Positions 43,048 through 51,479 of a stretch of DNA of 64,000 nucleotides are shown here, piece after piece. Each line of letters starts with the position of its first letter. Position 1 is the first letter of the stretch. Source of the stretch: Streptomyces sp. NBC_00440 (GTDB lineage Bacteria; Actinomycetota; Actinomycetes; Streptomycetales; Streptomycetaceae); NCBI RefSeq assembly GCF_036014215.1, contig NZ_CP107921.1:1931501-1995500 (forward strand), given 5' to 3'. Both the position numbers and the translations under genes were made by a program. Below the pieces are notes generated by a model. That model did not search any database and was not told the DNA's origin. It was given only the letters and a program-made list of their open reading frames with translations.

Positions 43048-46000
43048 GTGTCAGACACGCACAGCCGTCGGACGCGCACCGGGACCAGAGCGCTCAGCTC
43101 CGTCGTGGTGACCGCCATGGCCGCCCTGGGGATGGCGGCCACCGCCGCCCCCGCCTCGGCCGCATCCCCGCACGGCACCGTCAAGGACCCGGTGTCGTAC
43201 GTCCACCCGCTGATCGGTTCCGCCAACGCGGGCAACACCTACCCGGGCGCGGTGCAGCCCTTCGGGATGCTGGCCTGGAGTCCGCAGAACTCCAAGGGCA
43301 AGCAGGTCTCCACGCCCGCGCCCGGCGGCTACCAGTACGACGCCACGAAGATCCGCGGCTTCAGCCTCACCCACCTCAACGGGGTGGGCTGCTCCGGTGC
43401 GAACGGCGACATCCCGATCATGCCGTACACGGGTGACGTCGACTCCTCGCCCAGCGCGGACACCACCGACGCGAAGTACGCCAGCACCTTCTCGCACGCC
43501 AACGAGAGCGCATCGCCCGGCTATTACAAGGTCGGTCTGGACAACGGCGCATCCGCCGCGCTCACCACGACGGCGCGGACCGGCTCCGGGCAGTTCGGGT
43601 TCCCCAAGGACAAGCCGGCCACCATGCTCTTCCGCACCTCCAACTCGGAGAGCGGCAGCACGGACGCCACCGTGAAGATCGACAAGAAGACCCGGACCGT
43701 GACGGGTTCGGTCACCGCGGGCAACTTCTGCGGTCCGCAGAGCGCGAACAACCGGCACGATCTGTACACGCTGTACTTCACCGCCCACTTCGACAAGGCG
43801 TTCGCCAAGGTCGGCACCTGGAAGGACAGCACGGTCAGCCCGGGCTCCACATCGGCGTCCGGCGGTACGGGCTACAGCTCGTCCGGCAACGCCGTGGAGG
43901 GCAAGGGCTCGGGCGCGTACATCACCTTCGCGGGCGGGACCACCGAGGCACAGGCCAAGGTCGCCGTCTCCTATGTCAGCCCCCAGAACGCCGAGGCAAA
44001 CCTCCGCGCCGAGAACGCGCCCCACAAGAGCTTCAGCTCCGTGAAGTCACGGGCGGCCGGCGCCTGGAACAAGGTGCTGAAGTCGGTCGAGGTGGGCGGC
44101 GGCACCGACGCCCAGCGCTCGACCTTCTACACCGCGCTCTACCACTCGATGCTGGAGCCGACGCTGACCAGCGACGTCGACGGCCGCTATCTGGGCGCCG
44201 ACCGCAAGCCGCACCGGCTGGCCAAGGGGCAGAAGGCGCAGTACGGCACCTTCTCGGGCTGGGACCAGTACCGCGCCCAGGTGCAGCTGATGACGCTGCT
44301 CAACCCCCGGGCGGGCAGCGACTACGCCCAGTCGCTCTACAACTATGCGGGCCAGCGCGGCGGCGAGTGGGACCGCTGGCTGCTGGAGAACGGCAAGACG
44401 AGCGTCATGTCGGGCGACCCGTCCGACGCCGCGCTCGCCGGGATCTACGCCTTCGGCGGCCATGACTTCGACGTCAAGGGCGCGCTGAAGTCGCTGGTCA
44501 AGGCGGCGACCGTGCCGACGGCCAACGACTCGGACAGTGCGGGCTGCAACGTCGAGTGCGTGGGCCAGCGCCCCGCGCTCGACAAGTACCTCGACCTCGG
44601 GTACGTACCGGCCGACAACTGCCACTGCTGGGGCGGCGCGGCCGAGACGCTGGAGGACGCGGCAGCCGACTACGGGCTCTCCGAGCTGTCCCGGCAGACC
44701 GGGAAGAACGCCGACGCGAAGAAGTTCCTGGACCGCTCGGGGAACTGGACGAACGTCTTCGACGCCAACGCCACACCGCAGGGCGGCTACATCCGCGACC
44801 GCAAGGCCGACGGCACCTGGGCGGGCACCTTCACACCCGGCACCGGCAGCGGCTTCGTCGAGGGGACCAGCGCCCGCTACACCTGGATGGTGTACTCGGA
44901 CGTGGCGGGGCTCGCCTCCGCGATGGGCGGCGACGACACCGCGGTGAAGCGGCTGGACGCCTTCTTCCGTACGCCGGACGGCAAGTTCGACTTCTCGGCG
45001 AAGGACGACACCCGCTACGACGCGACCAACGAGCCGGACATCAACACGCCTTATCTGTACGACTACCTGGGCGCCCCGTACAAGACGCAGGAGACCGTCC
45101 GCGCGGAGATGGACCAGCTGTGGACCGACGCCCCGGGCGGCATTCCCGGTAACGACGACGCCGGGACCATGTCGTCCTGGTACGTCTTCTCGGCGCTCGG
45201 CATGTACCCGCAGAACCCCAGCCGCGCCGACATGACCCTGTCCGCGCCGCTGTTCCCGCACGCGGTGGTGCACACCGGGCACGGGCGGACCATCACCGTC
45301 AACGCCCCCGCCGCTTCGGCCGGCAACACCTACATCCACGGGCTGAAGGTCAACGGCCGGACGTCCGGCAAGCCCTGGGTCCCCGCCTCACTGGTCACTC
45401 ACGGCGGCACCCTCGACTACACGCTGGGCGCCACGGCGGACACCTCGTGGGGCAGCGCCGCTGCCGACGCCCCGCCGTCCTTCCCGGGCGGCGGCGTGAA
45501 GTACTTCACCGGCGCCACCCCCGAGCAGCTGAAGATCGAGCCCGGCGCCGCGGGTGCGGACACCACGGTCAAGGTGCAGACGCTGGAGAAGGAGCCGACC
45601 ACGGTGCACTGGACGGCGACGCCGCCGGCCGGTGTCACCGTACGGCCCGCGCAGGGCGACTTCACTGTCCCGGCGGGCGGTTCGGCGAGCGCGAAGCTCT
45701 CCGTGTCGGCCGCGTCCGGCACGGCGGAGGGCCGCTACACGGTCCCGGTCACGCTGAAGTCGTCCGCGGGCACCGAGCTTCCGAAGACGTCGGTCGCGGT
45801 GACCGTCGCCGCGAAGAACAGCATGCTCTGGAACCGCAACAGCACGGCCATCTCCACCGACGACGACAACCCGCAGGCCAACTTCGACGGTGAGGGCTGG
45901 AGTTACTCGGCCAAGGCGCTGGCAGCGGCGGGCGCCACACCCGGGGGTACGGTCTCGTCCGGCGGCTTCGACTTCACCTGGCCGAAGGTGGCGGCCGGGG

Positions 46001-46398
46001 ACCCCGACAACATCGAGGTGGCCGGGGACACCCCGCAGGTGCTGAACGTCCCGTCGGCGCAGGGTGCCACGAAGCTGAGCCTGCTGGGCAGCGCGGCGGA
46101 GGGTTCGGCCAGCGGTACGGCGACGCTGACGTACACCGACGGCACCACGCAGAAGGCGGACATCGGCTTCAGCGACTGGACGCTGGGCGGCGGAGCGGAC
46201 AAGCCGTCGTTCGGCAACACGGTCGCGGTGCACACCCCGTACCGCGATGTACAGGGCGGCGGTACGGACCCGGTCGGCACGGAGATCTTCGCGACCGCGC
46301 CGGTCACGCTCCAGGCGGGCAAGCAGCTGGCGAGCGTGACACTGCCGTCCACGACGGACGGCGGCGTGCTGCACGTCTTCGCGGTGGCCACCGCCTGA
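43048..46398 (+). CDS. Secreted GH92 alpha-mannosidase-like enzyme
   Basis: A 1116-residue exported exo-alpha-mannosidase of family GH92. A Sec signal (RRTRTGTRALSSVVVTAMAALGMAATAAPASA) precedes the N-terminal beta-sandwich, which opens with VDPxIG-like YVHPLIGSANAGNTYPGA. The catalytic (alpha/alpha)6 region contains GFSLTHLNGVGC, WDQYRAQVQL and GIPGNDDAGTMSSWYVFSALGMYP. The last 250 residues add NEW3-like and carbohydrate-binding-like domains. GTG 43048 is chosen because AGGGCAGGAA precedes it and the signal peptide starts there; the upstream in-frame extension merely translates the 14-bp repeats. It probably acts on mannose-rich N-glycans or yeast mannan. Confidence 0.93.
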   Translation: MSDTHSRRTRTGTRALSSVVVTAMAALGMAATAAPASAASPHGTVKDPVSYVHPLIGSANAGNTYPGAVQPFGMLAWSPQNSKGKQVSTPAPGGYQYDATKIRGFSLTHLNGVGCSGANGDIPIMPYTGDVDSSPSADTTDAKYASTFSHANESASPGYYKVGLDNGASAALTTTARTGSGQFGFPKDKPATMLFRTSNSESGSTDATVKIDKKTRTVTGSVTAGNFCGPQSANNRHDLYTLYFTAHFDKAFAKVGTWKDSTVSPGSTSASGGTGYSSSGNAVEGKGSGAYITFAGGTTEAQAKVAVSYVSPQNAEANLRAENAPHKSFSSVKSRAAGAWNKVLKSVEVGGGTDAQRSTFYTALYHSMLEPTLTSDVDGRYLGADRKPHRLAKGQKAQYGTFSGWDQYRAQVQLMTLLNPRAGSDYAQSLYNYAGQRGGEWDRWLLENGKTSVMSGDPSDAALAGIYAFGGHDFDVKGALKSLVKAATVPTANDSDSAGCNVECVGQRPALDKYLDLGYVPADNCHCWGGAAETLEDAAADYGLSELSRQTGKNADAKKFLDRSGNWTNVFDANATPQGGYIRDRKADGTWAGTFTPGTGSGFVEGTSARYTWMVYSDVAGLASAMGGDDTAVKRLDAFFRTPDGKFDFSAKDDTRYDATNEPDINTPYLYDYLGAPYKTQETVRAEMDQLWTDAPGGIPGNDDAGTMSSWYVFSALGMYPQNPSRADMTLSAPLFPHAVVHTGHGRTITVNAPAASAGNTYIHGLKVNGRTSGKPWVPASLVTHGGTLDYTLGATADTSWGSAAADAPPSFPGGGVKYFTGATPEQLKIEPGAAGADTTVKVQTLEKEPTTVHWTATPPAGVTVRPAQGDFTVPAGGSASAKLSVSAASGTAEGRYTVPVTLKSSAGTELPKTSVAVTVAAKNSMLWNRNSTAISTDDDNPQANFDGEGWSYSAKALAAAGATPGGTVSSGGFDFTWPKVAAGDPDNIEVAGDTPQVLNVPSAQGATKLSLLGSAAEGSASGTATLTYTDGTTQKADIGFSDWTLGGGADKPSFGNTVAVHTPYRDVQGGGTDPVGTEIFATAPVTLQAGKQLASVTLPSTTDGGVLHVFAVATA

Positions 46399-46418
46399 CG
46401 GGGCGGCCACCGGCCGGC

Positions 46419-46455
46419 GGGCCGGCGCGGCACGGATTCCGTGCGGCGCCGGCCC
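46419..46455 (+). terminator. Terminator after the GH92 gene
   Basis: GGGCCGGCGC (46419-46428) pairs with GCGCCGGCCC (46446-46455), with an additional inner CACGGA/CCGTG pairing. Confidence 0.85.
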
Positions 46456-46523
46456 GTTCGCTTCTCTCCTCCGGGCGGTTGCACCACCCCGGGGCCGCGG
46501 GGCGCCTGTGGCACCCTGTGCTG

Positions 46524-48020
46524 GTGCCCGTCCTCGCGTCCGATCTGCTGGCCCAGCCCGAACTGCGGCTGACCGCGGTCACCTCCCCGAGCTCCTGGGC
46601 CGACGTACCCATCAGCTGGTCCTCCACCACGGAGCTGGAGGACCCGGTCCCCTTCCTCCGCGGCGGCGAACTGGTGCTGACCACCGCGCTGCGCAGGCGC
46701 ACCCGCGACCAGTGGGACCGGCTGGTACGCGACCTGGTGGCGGTTCCGGTCGCGGCCCTCTGCGTCGGGACCGGGCTGGTCCACAACCGGGTTCCCGCCG
46801 GGCTGCGGGCCGCGGCGCAGCGGCACGGTCTTGCGCTCCTGACGTCGCCGGTGGAGATCCCGTTCATCCAGATCAGCCGGTGGGCGGCGGACCGGATCTT
46901 CGCCGAGCAGTACGCGCGCACCCGGTTGATGATCCAGCTGCAGGAGGAGATCACCGGCGCCCTGCTCGCCGGCCGCGGACTGCGCCATCTCGTCCCGTTG
47001 CTGGCCCGCCGGCTGGGCGCCGATGTGGCGGTCCTCGATCCGGCCGGCGCGGTGCTGGAGCAGCATCCCCGGTCCGCGCGGTGGCCCGTCGACGAGGTCG
47101 CGGACGCTTCGGACGCCCCGGGAACGGCCGCTCCGGGACCGGGTCTGGTCTCCTTCCCGGTACGGGCGGACGGCACCGTCGCCGGTTACCTCGTGGCCCG
47201 GGGCGCCGACGAGCAGGTCACGTTGCTGGCGCCGGTGGCCGGTCTGGTCGGCCTGGAGATCGCGCGCCGTCAGGCGCTGCTGTCCGGACGCCGTGAACTG
47301 GTCGGCCAGGTCGTCGCGGACATCCTGCACCACGGCCTCGCGGGGCCCGAGGCGGAGCGCAAGCTGACCCGGATCGGCGTGGATCCGCGGGGCAGCCACC
47401 GGGTGGTCGTGGCGAGTTCGGGCCAGGCGGCTGCCCTGCTGCGGCAGCGGCCCCTCGATCTGGCGGCGCTGCTGCACGGGCAGTCCGACCCGTACCCGAT
47501 GTGCCCGCTGGACGACGGCATCGTCGTGGTCGTCGGTACGGACGGCGACGCCCGGACCGTCGCCGACCGGCTGCTGCACCACATCGGCGGCGGGCCCGGG
47601 ACGACGGCGGTCGGGGTCAGCGGGGTGCACCAGGGGGCGCACGGCATCCGCATCGGATACCACGAGGCCCGGCAGGCCCAGCGCCAGGGGCCCGGGGTGC
47701 AGGAGTGCCGCACCCTGTCGCTGCCCGGTCTGCTGCTGAGCAGCGCCGAACTGCCGCTGGCTGAGCTGGCGTCCGCCCTGCTCGAACCCGTACGCCGCTA
47801 CGACGCCGAACACGGTGCGGCACTGGAAGCCACCGCGCGCAGCTATCTCGAACACGACGGGTCGGTCACGGAGACCTGCCGCGCCATGAACCTGCACCGC
47901 AACTCGCTGCGCTACCGGCTCGGCCAGATCGAACGGTTGCTGGGCAAGCGGCTCACGGCGACCCAGGACCGGCTGGAACTCTGGCTGGCGCTCCAGGTGC
48001 TCGGCCCGGCCGAGGGCTGA
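46524..48020 (+). CDS. PucR family transcriptional regulator
   Basis: A regulator of about 498 residues. The N-terminal PucR domain (about 5-115) includes WADVPISWSSTTELEDPVPFLRGGELVLTT. A GAF/GGDEF-like middle region follows, and the C-terminal HTH_30 domain reads YLEHDGSVTETCRAMNLHRNSLRYRLGQIERLLG. PucR proteins commonly control purine, amino-acid or GABA catabolism; none of these genes is adjacent. The start is uncertain between GTG 46518 and GTG 46524. The GH92 terminator just upstream separates it from that gene. Confidence 0.9.
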   Translation: MPVLASDLLAQPELRLTAVTSPSSWADVPISWSSTTELEDPVPFLRGGELVLTTALRRRTRDQWDRLVRDLVAVPVAALCVGTGLVHNRVPAGLRAAAQRHGLALLTSPVEIPFIQISRWAADRIFAEQYARTRLMIQLQEEITGALLAGRGLRHLVPLLARRLGADVAVLDPAGAVLEQHPRSARWPVDEVADASDAPGTAAPGPGLVSFPVRADGTVAGYLVARGADEQVTLLAPVAGLVGLEIARRQALLSGRRELVGQVVADILHHGLAGPEAERKLTRIGVDPRGSHRVVVASSGQAAALLRQRPLDLAALLHGQSDPYPMCPLDDGIVVVVGTDGDARTVADRLLHHIGGGPGTTAVGVSGVHQGAHGIRIGYHEARQAQRQGPGVQECRTLSLPGLLLSSAELPLAELASALLEPVRRYDAEHGAALEATARSYLEHDGSVTETCRAMNLHRNSLRYRLGQIERLLGKRLTATQDRLELWLALQVLGPAEG

Positions 48021-48085
48021 AGGGCTGATGGGGCCGAGCCGCACCGGACCCTCGTAAGGAACTGCGGGAGCAGACCCGGAACAAT

Positions 48086-48133
48086 CGTCAATTACAGGTT
48101 GACGATCCCCGGGCGTCAACTTACGCTTGACGC
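48086..48133 (+). promoter_or_regulatory. Promoter with two overlapping palindromes (HTH-ClpN gene)
   Basis: CGTCAA-N7-TTGACG (48086-48104) and GCGTCAA-N7-TTGACGC (48113-48133) are near-identical inverted repeats, centred 28 bp apart. The right arm of the first is itself a -35 box (TTGACG, 48099-48104). After 17 bp a -10 box (TACGCT, 48122-48127) lies within the second, six bases before ATG 48134. Binding would cover the whole promoter of a leaderless gene. Confidence 0.8.
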
Positions 48134-48838
48134 ATGAGTCCACTCGACATCAGCCTCGCCGACCTGATCGCCCGTCTCGACCAAGAACTCCCCGGCACCG
48201 ACGAACTGGCCCGTATCAGCGAGGCGCGACTGCGCGCCCAGACCCTGTCCGACCTCGGTGACCAGCTCATCGACCACTACGTCAGCAAGGCCAAGCAGAC
48301 CGGCGCGTCATGGACCGAGATCGGCGACGCCATCGGGGTCTCCAAGCAGGCCGCCCAACAACGCCACGCCCCCGGCCCTTTCGAGCGGTACACCAACCTG
48401 AACCGGCACAGCATCGTGCTGGCGCAGGAGGCCGCCCGAACACACAAGCACGACTTCATCGGCACGGAACACCTCCTGCTCGGCCTGCTCGGCGAACCGC
48501 GGGGCCTGGCCTGCGAGGTGCTGATCGCGAAGGCCGGATCGGAGCAACGCGTCCGCGACGCAGTCGAGGAAGCGATGCCGCCGTCCGGGGAGAAGGCGCT
48601 GCGCGGTCACATCGCGTTCCGGCCGGAGAGCAAGGAGGCCATCGAGCAGGCGCGCCGCGCGTCGGCCGACCTCGGCCACGACTGGGTCGGCACGGAACAC
48701 GCGCTGCTGGGTCTGGTCCGCGTCGGGGAGAGCCCGGCCGCGCAGATCCTGCGCAACCTGGGCTTCACGTCGGACGAGTTGCACGAGACGGTCAGGACCG
48801 AGATCACCAAGCGGTCCGCCGCACACGGCAAGCAGTAG
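48134..48838 (+). CDS. HTH protein fused to Clp N-terminal domain
   Basis: A 234-residue protein. The first 80 residues are a DNA-binding-like unit with a helix-turn-helix (GASWTEIGDAIGVSKQAAQQRH). The rest consists of two Clp_N repeats (HDFIGTEHLLLGLLGEPRG and HDWVGTEHALLGLVRVGESPA), the substrate/adaptor-binding module of ClpC/ClpA. There is no AAA+ ATPase domain. It may sense a ClpC client, adaptor or phospho-arginine-like signal and repress itself through the two palindromes that overlap its promoter. The start is fixed by the promoter geometry; no Shine-Dalgarno is present. A terminator follows at 48854-48886. Confidence 0.88.
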   Translation: MSPLDISLADLIARLDQELPGTDELARISEARLRAQTLSDLGDQLIDHYVSKAKQTGASWTEIGDAIGVSKQAAQQRHAPGPFERYTNLNRHSIVLAQEAARTHKHDFIGTEHLLLGLLGEPRGLACEVLIAKAGSEQRVRDAVEEAMPPSGEKALRGHIAFRPESKEAIEQARRASADLGHDWVGTEHALLGLVRVGESPAAQILRNLGFTSDELHETVRTEITKRSAAHGKQ

Positions 48839-48853
48839 CGAACGGACAGCCGC

Positions 48854-48886
48854 CGCGGGAGGCCGGGACCGGCACGGCCTCCCGCG
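48854..48886 (+). terminator. Terminator after the HTH-ClpN gene
   Basis: CGCGGGAGGCCG (48854-48865) pairs with CGGCCTCCCGCG (48875-48886). Confidence 0.85.
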
Positions 48887-49007
48887 CGGCCTTCTCAGGC
48901 CCGTATGTCACGGTCCTGTCATACGGCGATCAAGCCCGGAACTTCCGGGGGTTGCCCCTGCATCTCACCTCGAAGAACAACCGCAGGGAACCCGTTGGGA
49001 GAGCGTG

Positions 49008-50105
49008 ATGCTCGTACGGAGAGGGGCGCGAGCAGTGACGCAGAAGAAGGGCCGGGCGGCGGTGCCGGACGGAGCGGAGGACCCGGAGTACCCGGAAGGC
49101 GGGGGGATCCGGCGCGGGACGCCGCCACGGCGCGGCCTCATCGCGGGCACCCTGGAGCTCTTCCGCACCGGGTGGCGCAGCCTGTTCGGCTTCTCCTCCG
49201 GCGTCGCGCTGTTCACCGCGCTCGCGGGCGCCGCGCTGGTGACGGTGGCATTCGCTCTCACCTGGCACGACTTCGCCCTCACCTGGAAGCTGGCACGCTC
49301 CGATATCGCGTACGAGGATCCGCCCCTGGGCTACTACCCGGGCCAGTACACCTCCATCTTCCTCAGGAGCCTCCCTTTCATGGGGCTGCTGCTGCTGGTC
49401 GCCCTCTTCGTCCTCGCCCTGCTGTATGTCGCGTATGCCGTGGCCGTCCGCGACACGGAGGCGGGCGGACACCGCCCGGGCTCCGGCGAGCTGTGGCGGC
49501 GCAGCCGCCCCCACATCGGGCTCGCCATCCGCGTACAGCTGCTGACGATCGTGTGCCTGGCTCCGCTGGCGCTGCTGGCGTATCTCGTGGCGGCCTTCTT
49601 CCGCGACGGCGGCATGATGGGCATCGATATCGAGCCGCTCGACTACTGGAGCAGTACGCGCTACCGGCTGTCGGCCAACGGCCTGACGTCCCTCGTCATC
49701 GTCATCGGGGCCTTCGTATGGCTCCGTCTGAGCCTCGCCACCGCCGCCGCGGTGAACGGCGCGTCCACCGCGCGGGCCGCCGTACGCCGGTCCTGGTCAC
49801 TGACGGGCCACCCGCGACGGTGGCGGGCGCTGCGCGTCACCGCACCGGTCATGGGTGTCGCCGTCGCCGCGTACATCGCCCTGGCGCACGCGGCGGAGCC
49901 TCTCGCCCATCCGGTCGGTCTCACCGTGCTGTGGCTCACGGACGACAACGCCTATGCCACGGGCGCCGTGATGGAGATCGTCCCGACCGCGGTGAGCCTG
50001 CTGGTTCTGACGGCACTGGTCGTCCCCCCGGTCAGCGCGGCACTCGCACGCCTCCATGCGGAACTGCAGACGGCGGAGGCCACCGAACCCCCTCGTGGAC
50101 GGTGA
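49008..50105 (+). CDS. Multi-pass membrane protein of unknown function
   Basis: A 365-residue protein. After a basic, charged 45-residue N-terminus, about six hydrophobic helices are visible: FSSGVALFTALAGAALVTVAFAL, the LPFMGLLLLVALFVLALLYVAYAVAV region, LLTIVCLAPLALLAYLVAAFF, LTSLVIVIGAFVWL, VMGVAVAAYIALAHAA and AVSLLVLTALVVPPV. The spacing and the RAAVRRSWSLT segment recall the glycerophosphoryl diester phosphodiesterase-associated membrane domain (DUF975-like), but I am not certain. ATG 49008 follows GGGAGAG; GTG 49005 overlaps it. It is convergent with the acyl-CoA dehydrogenase gene, only 24 bp apart. Confidence 0.78.
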   Translation: MLVRRGARAVTQKKGRAAVPDGAEDPEYPEGGGIRRGTPPRRGLIAGTLELFRTGWRSLFGFSSGVALFTALAGAALVTVAFALTWHDFALTWKLARSDIAYEDPPLGYYPGQYTSIFLRSLPFMGLLLLVALFVLALLYVAYAVAVRDTEAGGHRPGSGELWRRSRPHIGLAIRVQLLTIVCLAPLALLAYLVAAFFRDGGMMGIDIEPLDYWSSTRYRLSANGLTSLVIVIGAFVWLRLSLATAAAVNGASTARAAVRRSWSLTGHPRRWRALRVTAPVMGVAVAAYIALAHAAEPLAHPVGLTVLWLTDDNAYATGAVMEIVPTAVSLLVLTALVVPPVSAALARLHAELQTAEATEPPRGR

Positions 50106-50129
50106 GCGGGCCCGACAAGTCGACGCCCG

Positions 50130-51299
50130 CTACGGCAGGTTCCTCACCATGACGATCCGCTGGATCTGGTTCGTCCCTTCATAGATCTGGGTGATCTTCG
50201 CGTCGCGCATCATCCGCTCCACGGGGTGGTCGCGGACGTAACCCGCCCCGCCCAGCAGTTGAACGGCGTCGGTCGTGACCGCCATCGCCGTGTCGGATGC
50301 GAGGCACTTCGCGGCGGCGCCGAGGAAGGTGAGGTCCCCGGATCCCGCCTCTGAGGCCGCCGCGGCACGGTAGGTGAGGGTGCGCGCCGCCTCGATGTGC
50401 ATCGCCATGTCGGCGAGCATGAACTGGACGCCCTGGAACTCCGCGACCGGGCGGCCGAACTGGCGGCGCTCGCGTACGTAATCCGCCGCGTAGTCCAGGG
50501 CGCCCTGCGCGATGCCGACGGCCTGGGCGGCGATGGAGATCCTGGTGTGGTCCAGCGTCGCCAGGGCCAGCCGCAGCCCGCGCCCCCGCTCGCCCAGCAG
50601 CCGGCCGGCGGGGATGCGGACACCGTCGAAGTGGACCTCCCTGGTGACCGAACCGTGCAGCCCCATCTTGCGTTCCGGGGCGCCGTAGGAGATCCCTTCG
50701 TCGGTCCCCTCCACGACGAACGCCGAGATACCGCGCTTGCCCTGGCCGGGATCGGTGACCGCGAACACGATCAGTACGGCGGCCTCGCCCGCCGCTGTGA
50801 TCCAGCTCTTGGTGCCGGAGAGCCGCCAGCCACCGTCCTCGGGCTCCGCCCGGCAGGTCATCGCGGCGACATCGCTGCCCGCTTCGCGCTCGGAGATCGC
50901 GTACGCGCACAGCGCTTCGCCCGATGCCACGTCGGGCAGATACCGGCCGCGCTGCTCGTCGGACCCGGCGAGCAGCAGCGGGGTGACGCCGAGTTTGTTG
51001 GAGCTCAGCACGGTGGAGATGCCCGCGGACACCCGTGCCACTTCCTCGATGGCGATGGCCTGGGCCAGCGCGTCGGCGCCCGCCCCTTCGTACTGTTCGG
51101 GGACGCCGAGTGCGTGGAATCCGGCGGCGACGAGTTCGGTGTATCCGTCGGCGGAGAAGACGTCCTCGGCGTCGGCGCGGTCCGCCAGCGGCTGGATCCG
51201 GTCCTCGGCGAAGGCGCGTACGGAGGCCCGGAAGTCCTCGTACTCGTCGGGCATCCGGTACGGCAGGTGCTCCTGGGAGGTCTGTTCAGAGGTGCTCAT
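50130..51299 (-). CDS. Acyl-CoA dehydrogenase
   Basis: A 389-residue FAD enzyme catalysing alpha,beta-dehydrogenation of an acyl-CoA. Family motifs are complete: CAYAISEREAGSD with TKSWITAAGEA in the middle domain, RRQFGRPVAEFQGVQFMLADMA, and the C-terminal QLLGGAGYVRDHPVERMMRDAKITQIYEGTNQIQRIV. The last segment carries the catalytic glutamate in the YEGTNQ position, as in short/branched-chain enzymes. It is divergent from a CoA-transferase gene across an 18-bp perfect palindrome, with a TetR regulator downstream of that, suggesting a small acyl-CoA catabolic regulon. Confidence 0.94.
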   Translation of the reverse strand: MSTSEQTSQEHLPYRMPDEYEDFRASVRAFAEDRIQPLADRADAEDVFSADGYTELVAAGFHALGVPEQYEGAGADALAQAIAIEEVARVSAGISTVLSSNKLGVTPLLLAGSDEQRGRYLPDVASGEALCAYAISEREAGSDVAAMTCRAEPEDGGWRLSGTKSWITAAGEAAVLIVFAVTDPGQGKRGISAFVVEGTDEGISYGAPERKMGLHGSVTREVHFDGVRIPAGRLLGERGRGLRLALATLDHTRISIAAQAVGIAQGALDYAADYVRERRQFGRPVAEFQGVQFMLADMAMHIEAARTLTYRAAAASEAGSGDLTFLGAAAKCLASDTAMAVTTDAVQLLGGAGYVRDHPVERMMRDAKITQIYEGTNQIQRIVMVRNLP

Positions 51300-51414
51300 G
51301 GACTCAAGTCATCCACTCACCGACCGCCCACCGCCATGTGCGGCCGCACAACAACGGCGGCTGTCTCCGTGGCTGTGCACATATCCCCGGGCCGCTCCGC
51401 GCTCCTAGCGTTCG

Positions 51415-51432
51415 GCGTACTGCGCAGTACGC
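51415..51432. promoter_or_regulatory. 18-bp perfect palindrome, candidate TetR operator
   Basis: GCGTACTGCGCAGTACGC (51415-51432) is perfectly self-complementary. It lies in the divergent promoter region between the acyl-CoA dehydrogenase and CoA-transferase genes, 48 bp before the latter's ATG. Confidence 0.65.
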
Positions 51433-51479
51433 ACTGTGCGGTCGAACCGAGTCGAACCGTGTCCAACCGAGGAGTTGCC

